This document shows positions 22,572-32,783 of a DNA stretch of 64,000 nt, piece after piece. The notes beneath the pieces were generated by a model. It saw only the letters and a program-made list of their open reading frames with translations, ran no database searches and was not told the DNA's origin. The DNA lies in the NCBI RefSeq assembly GCF_902167145.1, contig NC_050104.1, forward strand, positions 110,557,849 through 110,621,848. The letters are read 5' to 3'. The translations under genes were made by a program, and so were the position numbers. The stretch's first letter is position 1. The number at the start of each line of letters is the position of its first letter. This DNA comes from Zea mays (lineage: Eukaryota > Streptophyta > Magnoliopsida > Poales > Poaceae).

Positions 22572-23660
22572 TGTCGGTACCCTGAATCAGGGGTACCCTC
22601 TCCTACAGTATGAAGGCGCTGCACCCGTACGACTCCTTCTGGTCACACGGAGAGCGGCACCCGACCCCACCACATGGGCAGGCCTAAGGGCACCACATGG
22701 CGAGGAAGGATGATACGTCCCAGGAAGCATCGTTGGGTCCGGACCTCCGTAGAGGAACACCGGACCCCTGTAAGTATGAGCCTGGAGCTCCCGTGGAGAC
22801 ATGCCGGCTCCCCCTGAGTGAGGTTCGAGCCTTGGCAGGGTCCCGGGACGGAGAGGACCCCGGCACAAGCAAGGGTCCGGTGCCGACACGTGTCCAGGCC
22901 TTGCCCTACGCTCCTCGCTCAGGCAGAAACCCATCGCGGTCGCGTGGCTTGTGGCCCATAACGTAAGCCAACGGGCCGAGCCTGACGTAAGGCCTATGCG
23001 GCTATGCAGTCTTCGCATTTATTGCAGAGAGGACGCGCTGCCTGCCACCACGCTGACAGGCGATGCGCCCTCTCGGCATTTAATGTGTCATGTCCAATCC
23101 GCCGGCAGGCGGCGTCAGGGTCACCCAGCAGACGGCGCGCCTGACCAGTCTGTTGGCAAACAGTGCGCCCATGCCGAGCGGCGCACAGTACCCATCACCC
23201 CTTCTACCGGAAGCTTCCCCTGCACGCCGAGGATATGGAGATCTCGGGCGCCAGGGCACAAGAAGATTACCCCAGCAGCAAACATTGGTGGCTCCAAGCG
23301 CTATATCCTTTATGTCCCTAGGCCCACATGTCGGGGCCCAGCACCTTTGTGCATGCCCCCCTTCAACTATAAAAGGGGAGGCATGCGACGTTACACACAG
23401 GCAGGATCGGACAGGCTCAGGTCAGGACATCCAATCTTAGGCTCACTCAGACACTCACAAGTTCATACAAGCTCTCAAGCAATATATCACACAGTGGAGT
23501 AGGGTGTTACGCTCCGGTGGCCCGAACCACTCTAAATCCTTGTGTGTTCTTGTGTTCTTCCCACTTTTCCAACTAACAAGCAAAACGCTTAGGCCCCTCC
23601 TCATCTTAGGATTTAGGGTGGGTGCACTCCGCCACCAGGTCGGAGATTTGCTCTCCGACA
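22572..23660 (+). repeat. 5' LTR of element C (1,089 bp)
   Basis: Runs from TGTCGGTACCCTGAATC to GCTCTCCGACA. The terminal TGTCGG and CCGACA form short inverted ends. It contains a TATA box at 23368. Confidence 0.93.
23368..23374 (+). promoter_or_regulatory. TATA box in the 5' LTR of element C
   Basis: TATAAAA within CAACTATAAAAGGGG, about 290 bp before the LTR end. The same context recurs at 28673-28679 and, with one variation, in element G at 54124. This is the likely core promoter of the element RNA. Confidence 0.75.
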
Positions 23661-23662
23661 TT

Positions 23663-23680
23663 TGGCGCGCCAGGTAGGGG
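23663..23680 (+). promoter_or_regulatory. Primer-binding site of element C
   Basis: TGGCGCGCCAGGTAGGGG follows the LTR by two bases. Element G has the same sequence at 54437, which indicates use of the same tRNA primer. I do not assign which tRNA. Confidence 0.75.
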
Positions 23681-24059
23681 CCTAGGCATTTGGTTTTTGC
23701 TTGTTTTCCTTGTCCAAGCATGATGGTGCAGATCATTGAGCACCGCGCCGAGACTTTGGTGGATTTTGCGGTGGAGGGAGAAGCTACTTCCTCCACACCG
23801 CAGGTTCCCAATCGCCCAGTGCCAGGCACTGCTGCTGTGCATGCCGCACGGCAGCGCAAGCATCTCGGACTCCATCGAGGGCATCGCCATGGGCGTTGTC
23901 GGCAGCCAGGGAGTTGTTGCGACACCCTCCAAGCTCCACGGCCTCACTAGGGGCCATGAAGCAGTGGCGGGACAACGTCGACTGACTACTCGGTATGGCA
24001 CATTCTACCTCGACCAGGTCGAGGACGCGGTCATCCCGGCGCCAACACGAGGCGTCAGC

Positions 24060-25262
24060 ATCTGTGCGCTCGCCCTTAGTAAGGGGTGCGTAGACCAACG
24101 ACCTCCGGGCAGAACTCAACCGCAGGCGTGCGGGAGAGGATGCTCGGGTCTCTTTGGAAAGGGCGCGCGAGCGCCGCCAAAACATTGATGGTCGCAACCT
24201 CGATCAAGACTTCGCTACGGTTGCACCACAAATGCCAATGGGCACCCAGTCTCAAACGGGTGTCCCCTTGGCCGGGGTGGGCTGTGCCGCTCTTGCGGAT
24301 CATCTCCGTGTGGCGTCATGGCCATCCAAGTTCTGGCCGCACCTGCCGGAAAAATACGACGGAACGTCGAACCCATCGGAGTTCCTGCAGGTGTACGTTA
24401 CCGCCATCACGGCAGCAGGTGGAAACACCGCTGTGATGGCAACATACTTTCATGTGGCCTTGTCTGGACCTGCCCAGACCTCGCTCATGAACCTCACCCC
24501 GGGGTCAGTCTACTCCTAGGAGGAGCTCTGCGCACGGTTCGTTGCGAACTTCGCCAGTGCTTACCAACAACACGGCGTGGAGGCCCACCTCCATGCGGTG
24601 AGACAAGAGCCCAGGAAGACCCTCCGGAAGTTCATCTCCCGCTTCACCAAGGTGCGAGGTACTATACCTCATATTTCTGATGCTTCCATCATCACAGCCT
24701 TCCGACAGGGAGTACGTGATGAGAAGATGCTAGAGAAGTTGGCCACATATGACGTGGAAACTGTCCTCACACTCTTCGCCCTGGCCGATAAATGCGTCAG
24801 AGCCGCCGAGGGCCATGCATGGCACTCGGCCCCACAAACTGAAGCTGCCCAGTCGGGTGGCTCGGGCGCCGTCCCCGAGACGGAAAGAAGAAAAAGAAGA
24901 AGGAGCGCGACTACCAGGAGTCGCGGTCCACCGCTCTAGTGGTCGCAGCCGCGACCGGGGGCCAGGGCGACCGCAACAAACGCCTACGGCCGCAAAGGGG
25001 TAATAGTGGCTCATGCCCAGTGCACCCCAACGGTCGCCATAGCGCCGCAGAGTGTCGCGAGATCATTGACCTCGCGAAACGCATCAGTGAGCGGCACGAG
25101 CAGTTTTCCAAAGACGGCTCCCCACCTCGCCGCCGACCTGGCAAAGAAAAGGTGGATGATGGCAAGGTGGCCGCGGCTGAGCGGGATCTCGGGTATCAGT
25201 CGCCCGAAGGGGACCTGAAGGATGTTTTCGCCGGAGGCTCCTACTCCGGTGAAGACAACTAG
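24060..25262 (+). pseudogene. gag: gag pseudogene of element C
   Basis: A gag capsid domain is recognisable from about 24340 to 24800, including KYDGTSNPSEFLQVY and later FRQGVRDEKMLEKLATYD. An in-frame TAG at 24517-24519 breaks it where tryptophan is expected in the family (YSWEELC). A frame change in the purine-rich run near 24890 moves the C-terminal part into another frame. That part contains CPVHPNGRHSAAEC (about 25013-25054), a CX2HX4HX4C knuckle like the one in element G gag. The N-terminal part (from about 23720) is also out of frame. There is no downstream protease or pol, so this was a gag-only element even before decay. Confidence 0.75.
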
Positions 25263-27876
25263 GCGGACCCCAGGGGTCCTCGTGCTCCCCAGTCTATGGA
25301 GCTGAAGGATGCCTTCCTTCGGAAACCCTTCTGGATCCCCCGCAGATCCAGGCAGCCAACATGTACACGTAGAAGTGACCACAACCAAAGACAAGGGCTC
25401 CCGTGTCAAATGCAGGTGGGGACCCAGGGTCGGGACCTAGCCCTATGACAAGTACCAAACCAAGAAGGGCTCCGTAACTCTCCCCCAGCTGGGAAGGACC
25501 CTTCAAGGTAACGGGAATACACTGACCCAGGGGCAGCTATCTAGCTATGACCGGAGGAGTGCCTTACCCCGATGCTGAAACATCTCTGTAAGTTCTATCC
25601 ATAAAGCAAGTCTGAGGGGTCAAATCTGTTTTTTGTAACTAGGTAACGCATACGTGTACGACAACCAGGTGGGGTCTGTCCCCGTAAACCCGGCCTATTG
25701 GTCTGCACACATGCACGACGTGTTATAAAGAGAAACTACCCCCTAAGTTGTGCTCTTGTGATAGTTCCATCTTGCTGCTCCATGGTCCTACCTTGCAGTC
25801 TTTCAGATAGTACTTTTTAGCTAACCCACCCATACGGTTTCCATCTGTCTGACATGACGACATCTGAATTGAGCAGCCAAGCTTGCAGTTTAGGGCCCCT
25901 GATACGAAAGTAGGGAGGTCTGACAGCCTGGGGTCGGCTCTAGAGAACGGGACCCCGTTCCATGGGGTGGTCCAGAGCCCGTGTAGCCGCTCAGCCTGGT
26001 CCCGTACTGTGGGCCTGCATGCTCCGCCACCCCGTGACGGGAACTTAGTATCTGGAGTTATAAGTCCTGCGGGTCCGACAACCTCGGGACCGGAGCTAGA
26101 GAATGGACATTAGTCTCCTAGGGTGGTCCGGAGCCCGTGCAGCCGCTCAGCCTGGTCCCGTACCGTGGGCCTGCACGCTCCACCGCCCTGCGACAAGTGT
26201 CATAGTATCTAAAACCGCGACCCAAGGGGGTCCGGACACGCAACTTGGCCACCCGGACTAAAACCTGCGAGTCCCGAGCATGTATCAAAGGACGACTAAT
26301 GTCGGACGGAGAACCCTATGAGGTGTACTACTAATGCTTCCTAGCTAAAAGTTGTGTACAGATCCAGATCCCGGCGAGTTTACCTCCCGAGGATTGTTGA
26401 CAACCTTTTCAGAAACGCTGGTATCCAACCTCAACACATCAAGCCTGCATCCCAGGCGGGGGGGGGGGGGGCCAGGCACCAAGGAGGAGTCAACAATATC
26501 GCACACAGCAGGAACAAGTTGAAAATAGATAAGTGCTAATACTGCTTAACAAATAGTACTCTTGAGTACCTTACAAAAAGCGAAAGTATTACATCTGTTT
26601 TCAAGTGGAACCCTAGTTCCATTTCTACTCTGCAGGTATGAACTACCTCCACACCAGTAAGGGCCGCGTGATAGCTGGCTCCGAGCGGCTCGCCAGCGGG
26701 GGCGACCACATCAGCACCAACGGTGGCGGCCACCTCTACATCGACAACTCACCAAGCAGCGGCGATCATCTCAGCATGTACGCCGCTGCAAAAGGGTCCT
26801 CTCCCCCGTCTTCCTACGGGGGGCGACAACGAGGCCATTAAAGCCAAAGAGCCGGAGGTCCGGTGGCAGGTGGCACTGACGGTCTCGCCAGCGGAGGCAA
26901 CCACCTCCTGCAGTGGGGAGCCTCACCAGCGGCGGCAACCACCTCAGCACCGACGACAGCGGCCACCTACGCACCAGTGCCGTACCGGCGAACGCGCGGC
27001 CGCCCTAGCGCGCGTGAGCTCTTCGGCGACGAGGTCGCCGGAGGAGACGGCCCTAACGCGGATCCCTCTAGAGAACACCGGCGTAGCCCATCTAGAGGCC
27101 CAGAAGGTGGAAGGGCGCAATGGATGCAAGGGGAGCGAGGCATGGCTACTACCCGAGAGATCAACCCCTTTTTAAAGGCAGATCTCCCCACTCGCGCCCC
27201 CGAAGCGTCATGGGCGAAGTCTCCCCTGACGTACACCAAGGTTCCCACCTTTTGACACGGGGGCCAGGCCCCACATGTCATACAGACTGACCCGAAGAAG
27301 GAGCGTGCAACTCCCCCGCAGTTATGCGCCCCTCCATTTTCGGGGCAACCGACGGATAGGAAGGCGAACCGCCACACAAGGGACATGCAACCGCCCCGTC
27401 GTTAAGCGCCCCTTCATCTTCGCTGTAACCAGTGGTCAAAAAGGCGAACCGCCGCGCAAGAAGCGTACAACCGCCCCACTGCGCTCCCCTCAGCTTCGCT
27501 ACAACCGGCTCTCCAACACGGGGGCCCAGGCCCACATGTCATGCAACCAGCGCGCCGGTTACTGGGTGCAGAAAAACCACGCCGCTGCTTGCGCTAATGC
27601 CACGTCTTCTCGGGGCTGTAGCGGAAGTCTGAAAAGTTAAGTTTTTTAGAACCAGTGCAGCGACTCGAGGCGCCCCGCGCATGGCCCAACAGTGACATTA
27701 AGTACGATGGTCACGGGCTAGTCAGTCGTGGGAATAGGCGAGGCAGACGACATGACCATAGGCGGGCCGGCAGTAATTACATCAACAGGCGCACAGGTGC
27801 AGCAAGCCAACCACCAATCGGACTTTGGCCCCACCTGCAGACTCACATCCTCCTCTGAGGCAGGCCCGGGGGCCAC
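25263..27876 (+). other. Non-coding 3' internal region of element C
   Basis: About 2.6 kb between gag and the 3' LTR with no recognisable pol domain. Two similar blocks of ~190 bp around 25920-26110 and 26090-26210 repeat the phrase GAGCCCGTGTAGCCGCTCAG with variations. A G homopolymer lies at 26458-26470. The part at about 27165-27300 is collinear with the 3' region of element G at about 63028-63160. Confidence 0.7.
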
Positions 27877-28962
27877 TGTCGGTACCCTGAATTAGGGGTA
27901 CCCTCTCCTACAGTATGAAGGCGCTGCACCCGTACGACTCCTCCTGGTCACACGGAGAGCGGCACTCGACCCCACCACATGGGTAGGCCTAAGGGAACCA
28001 CGTGGCGAGGAAGGATGATACGTCCCAGGAAGCACCGTTGGGTCCGGACCTCCGCAGCGGAACACCGGACCCCTGTAAGTATGAGCCCGGAGCTCCCGTG
28101 GAGACATGCTGGGTCCCCCTGAGTGAGGTTCGAGCCTTGGCAGGGTCCCGGGACGGAGAGGACCCCGGCACAAGCAAGGGTCCGGTGCCGACACGTGTCC
28201 AGGCCTTGCCCTACGCTCCCCGCTCAGGCAGAAACCCGCCACGGCCACGTGGCTTGTGGCCCATAACGTAAGCCAACAGGCTGAGCCTGACGTAAGGCCC
28301 ATGCGGCTGTGCAGTCTTTGCATTTATTGTGGAGAGGACGCGCCACCTGCCACCACGCTGACAGGCGACGCGCCCTCTCGGCATTTAATGCATCCTATCC
28401 AATCCGCCGACAGGCGGCGTCAGGGTCACCCAGCAGACGGCGTGCCTGACCAGTCTGTTGGCAGACAATGCGCCCGTGCCGAGCGGCGCACAGTACCCAT
28501 CACCCATTCTACAAGAAGCTTCCCCTGCACGCCGAGGATATGGAGATCTCGGGCGCCAGGGCACAAGAAGATTACCCCAGCAGCAAACATTGGTGGCTCC
28601 AAGCGCTATATCCTTTATGTCCCTAGGCCCACATGTTGGGGCCCAGCACCATTGTGCATGCCCCCCTTCAACTATAAAAGGGGAGGCATGCGACGTTACA
28701 CACAGGCAGGATCGGACAGGCTCAGGTCAGGACATACAATCTTAGGCTCACTCAGACACTCACAAGTTCATACAAGCTCTCAAGCAATATATCACACAGT
28801 GGAGTAGGGTGTTACGCTCCGACGACCCGAACCACTCTAAATCCTTGTGTGTTCTTGTGTTCTTCCCACTTTTCCATCTAACAAGCAAAACGCTTCCCCT
28901 CCTCATCTTAGGATTTAGGGCAGGTGCACTCCGCCACCCGGCCGGAGATTTGCTCTCCGACA
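27877..28962 (+). repeat. 3' LTR of element C (1,086 bp)
   Basis: Same ends as the 5' LTR (TGTCGGTACC to CTCCGACA), followed by the GGTTC target duplication. It differs from the 5' copy at several dozen positions, concentrated near 27950-28110 and 28230-28400. It has its own TATA box at 28673-28679. Confidence 0.93.
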
Positions 28963-29160
28963 GGTTCAATTGCCCACCTCGTGGTTGTTCATTATTCTTC
29001 AAAAGAGAAGCCTTCTCACAAGGTTGATGAGATAAATTAACCAGTGTGGGCAATAGAACAGAGAAACCAAAAAGGCACTGACATCCTTTGCGACAATGCT
29101 TAATTAAATCCCGATAACATTCAAAATTAATAAATTCCTCTAACCCTTCCTCTTCTTCAG
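28963..29160 (-). pseudogene. Exon-like gene fragment inside the Helitron, split by element C
   Basis: Reading the minus strand from about 29160 gives an open frame EEEEGLEEFINFECYRDLI continuing through HCRKGCQCLFGF and KNNEQPRGGQLN up to the insertion point of element C. After one target duplication the frame runs a few codons into 22566-22553. There a GGT-rich junction could be a splice donor. I do not recognise the protein. Its length and composition suggest a captured host exon. Confidence 0.35.
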
Positions 29161-29228
29161 AGTTCCATTAGACTCGAAAAGGACGAGAGCTTCCGGTTCA
29201 CCTGACGCACACGGATTTTGAATTATGT

Positions 29229-29297
29229 CTTCCAGTTCACCCCTTTCTTTTACACCAGCCATAAGTAGAGCAACATCCAATGATAATATACGTTTTC
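29229..29297 (-). pseudogene. ClpD-like exon fragment captured in the Helitron
   Basis: The minus strand encodes SLDVALLMAGVKERGELE, preceded by KRIL. This matches the AAA+ segment after the first Walker A motif in Clp/Hsp100 ATPases (LDxGxLxAGxKxRGExE). The KERGELE form is typical of plant ClpD (ERD1). The fragment is 22-23 codons and is cut by LTR A' at 29298. ClpD is a chloroplast stroma chaperone, but this fragment cannot make one. The match is by memory of the family motif. Confidence 0.5.
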
Positions 29298-31965
29298 TAT
29301 AACACCCCTGGTGTTACGAGAACTAAAAATTTGACATTTCATCATATGCACTTGCATTAACTTGCTTGATACACCTAGAATGCATTCACTAGGGTAACAA
29401 ATTTGCAAAAGGGTGAGGTTGTGTCGTTTCGAAGAGAGCAAGAGAAGTTTAGAGACCTTGTTTGAAATCTAGTACAAGCAAACAAGTTTTAAACCAATAG
29501 AAACTTGAACATGATCTATATACACCAAAGTTGGGTTTGAGCTTAAGGTTAACCTTGTTTTTAGTAGGATGCAACAAATTGATGAAACGCTTGAAGCAGA
29601 TCAAGTCCAATTTCAACTCTAAACTAGCCCAAAAGTGGATTTTAAGATCTAGCTATGTTTTGCTAAAATTACATATATCGAAGTTGTGGAGCTTGAAAAA
29701 GTGAAAATTTTTCATATTTGAATATTTCCATGTTGTGTGGAAACATTCGGAGTTATTTGCAAAAATTCAGATTTGGTCAGCCCAAAACCAGTTTTGTTTA
29801 CCTGTTTTTGGACCCCTGTAGTTTTTAATCCATGAGTGTTTTGAGAAAGGTTGATGTAGCAAACATGTAGAGTAACAATAGGAGAACAACTTTTATTAAG
29901 TGTTGTAGTCACAAAACCATATGGAACTAGGATAAAAAGTGGTCCAAAGTGAGCTACCAGATTTTGGATTTCAGATTTAATGCAGCTAAATGAATCTGAA
30001 TTTCAGTATTTTTGGTGTAACTTTGAAGCCCTTTTGTGACCAATTCATGGGGTTTTGGACTCAAGTACCTTTAGGAAAGTAAAATATCATATAAAGGGGA
30101 ACAAGTTCCTTGAGAAGAGTTGGATTTGCTGCTGTGTAGAAATTGGGTAAAATGTATCAAAACTTTCACTGACAGGTATATGGTTTCAGTCAGCTGAAAC
30201 AGAATTTTATGTGTTCTCAACCCATTTTTGGAGCACTATAACTCTTGATCCATGAATCTTTGACCTAAGGCTGTTGCAGAAAACTTGTACAGGTATGTTT
30301 GGTAAGCAAGTTTTATTAATCAAGGTTGGCATGTTATTGTTTGGAATCGTAAGGATTAATGGGGTTAAAGGTGGGGTTTCAGTTTAGTGCAGAGTTCAGT
30401 TTTGGGAATATGAAATGTGATTCAGTTTTGCTGAATTCCTTTCAACTTTTGGACCCTTCTAACTCTTTCTCTTGAACTTTTGATGGTCGATAATTGTATC
30501 AAGCTTGAAGATCTATTGTTGGGGAACAATTTATTTTAGAAAGGATCTCCCTGTTCTTATTTTGGATTGGGAGAAAACCTTGCTCTAAATCGATCTATCA
30601 GGCATGTGGTGAACTGAACATTGTTCAGATGACTAAAGCTGGTTCAGTTTTGGACTGAAGAGAGGATCTCCACGCCTGTGGTGTTTTACTTGTGTCAATT
30701 AGAGCTGTAGTGTAGGTAGATGGTTGAAAGGTGGTAAATGAGGAAAACCTCAGATCGTCTCAAATATCTGAGTCAAGTGACTCGATGGTTATTCTTAGTC
30801 GGCGATTTTTTTCCAGTGCTTACCTGCCATCGTGCGTCGTTCTTATCAGCTGCTATCGATCCTTGGATGGACAAGTAGTAGGTGGCGTGGCACAGATAGC
30901 TTGGTGCCGAATGCACCCCCTGCACCTTCTGGATCTCAGCCTTTGTGAGGGGAGGGCAGCAGCCTTCTGTGTGCAGGCCACGTAGATATTTGATGTTGTT
31001 CAGCCATAGTTGATGCTGCGCGCATATACACTGCTCTCCTTCCTAGTTTAAAAAAAAACCAAAGTGTTGCAAACCTTCTCATTTCTTCTTCGTGTTGCCG
31101 TGTTCTTCGGCTCAGTGAACTTCCCATCTATCTCTCGACCTCTAATGAAATTTGTCGTGCACGCCTCATGGCTCGCCCTCACCTCGGCACTGTAGTCAAG
31201 AGCTCCTGGCGCTGGACCTAGCCTAAGGTCGCTCGCCAAGTTGTCCAGTGGCCCCGCACCGACCGTCGTCATCTGCCCTCACGCCGGCAAGCAGGTCCGG
31301 GTCCAGTCGTGGATCCCTGCAAACTTCTCCCTGTGCCGTCTTGCAATTCACTGTGACGCTCTGTTGATAGTAGGCGTGCAGCAGAAAATCCCTACGAGTT
31401 CACACATCGTCTCGCTCTATCGCCGTCTTGCGCCATCTTTGTCCTCGTCAAGTGCCACACCGTCGAGTTTTGCCTCGCCTCGTCATTCTCCACCCTTGCC
31501 TTTCAAAGTTTCGAGTATCAAGAAGAAGTGATTTGTGAAGAAAGAGTCTGCTTCAGTTCTATTGGTTCAGTGGTGGATTTTATCTAACTGTGTATCGTGA
31601 TAGAAGATCTCAGATCTCCTCCTGTAATAAGGCAAACCTCGATGTATTTACCCATTCTTTGTGTTTTAAATGCTTTATCACCTGATATGATGCATTATGT
31701 TGATAGGAGTTGTGTGATAAACAATTGATGCATTACCATTTCTTGGAAATTCCTAAATCCCTATTTTATCAAAAGAATTATTACTACTTAGTCATGCTTA
31801 GAAATTCAAAAATCATTTGTTTTTCAAAAGAATGATGTGTAACATTAGTTATGGGCTTTTGATTCAAAAGTGAAAGCAAACTTATGATTATGAGTCCATC
31901 AGGGCTCCGGATGGGTTCATCATTCGAAAAGAGTACCCCTGCCGGGTGCCAAAAATGGGGAAATG
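29298..31965 (+). repeat. LTR A', left part (diverged relative of element A LTR)
   Basis: Starts TATAACACCCCTGG, a TG-to-TA variant of the TGTAACACCCC start of chromovirus LTRs. Its segment at about 31655-31965 aligns with 4155-4455 of LTR A, sharing AACAATTGATGCATTACCAT and TGATAGGAGTTGTGTG. The middle (about 30780-31530) is a CT-rich block like the one in LTR A. The LTR is interrupted at 31965 by CACTA element D and continues at 49845. No gene is present in it. Confidence 0.7.
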
Positions 31966-31978
31966 CACTACCGGAATC
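31966..31978 (+). repeat. Terminal inverted repeat of CACTA D, left
   Basis: CACTACCGGAATC, identical to the complement of 49829-49841. Confidence 0.95.
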
Positions 31979-31988
31979 AATCGCTTTG

Positions 31989-32492
31989 TCGAGTGCCTGA
32001 AGCACTCGGCGAAGCCTTAAAAACACTCGGCAAAGGCTTTGCCGAGTGTGACACTCGGCAAAGAAGGCTCGACAAACAGTACATCGGCAAAGCCTTCTTT
32101 GCCGAGTGCTTTTTCTCGGGCACTCGGCAAAGAAAAGCGGCCGTTACGGCGCCGGGTGACGGAGACGGCGGCTTTGCCGAGTGTCCCTGGTGACACTCGG
32201 CAAAGAAGTTATCTTTGCCGAGTGTCTTCCAGGCAGCACTCGACAAAGAATCCATCTTTGCCGAGTGCCACTTGGGACACTCGGCAAAGAGCCCGCCAGA
32301 GAGGGTCCCCATGTCAGGCTCTTTGCCGAGTGTTTTGTGCGGCACTCGGCAAAGCCGACCTCTTTGCCGAGTGCCAGCGACATAACACTCGGCAAAGAAC
32401 CTAAGTTGGTGCCCAGGTCTGTGCTCTTTGCCGAGTGTTATGACCCTGACACTCGGCAAAGCGCCTCTTTGCCGAGTGTTACACTCGGCAAA
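31989..32492. repeat. Subterminal repeat array of CACTA D, 3' side
   Basis: At least a dozen copies of TTTGCCGAGTG and CACTCGGCAAAG, mostly as head-to-head palindromic pairs separated by 5-15 bases. The matching arrays on the other side lie at about 36474-36700, 37625-37745 and 49640-49825. Such arrays bind TNPA-like protein in this superfamily. Confidence 0.92.
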
Positions 32493-32783
32493 GTGACCAG
32501 TATATACCTTTTTAATTTGTTTTTTGTATTCCATCCACACAAACAGAAGATATCACATATATATCACATATATACATCACAGATATCATCACAGACATAA
32601 ATAGCCAACACAAACATAAAACCGTCACCACAAACATAAATATCCATCACAAACATAAGTGTTCAACACAAGTATCAAACACAAAAATAAGTCTCAAACG
32701 TCGTAAGGTCTCACATAAGTATCAAACACAGACATAAGTATTATACATAAGTTCTGAAGTCTAAAACAATGAAAACACAACAC

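Larger units (their letters stand above)
22572..28962 (+). mobile_element. Element C: gag-only Tat-type Ty3 retrotransposon
   Basis: The element spans 6,391 bp with LTRs at 22572-23660 and 27877-28962 and GGTTC duplicated at 22567-22571 and 28963-28967. The internal region has a primer-binding site and a broken gag, but no protease, reverse transcriptase or integrase. The remaining ~2.6 kb is GC-rich non-coding sequence. Its gag and its primer-binding site resemble those of Huck-like element G, so an autonomous Tat-lineage partner is the likely source of its enzymes. The LTRs differ at several dozen positions (roughly 4% by eye), so it is the oldest complete insertion here. Confidence 0.9.
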
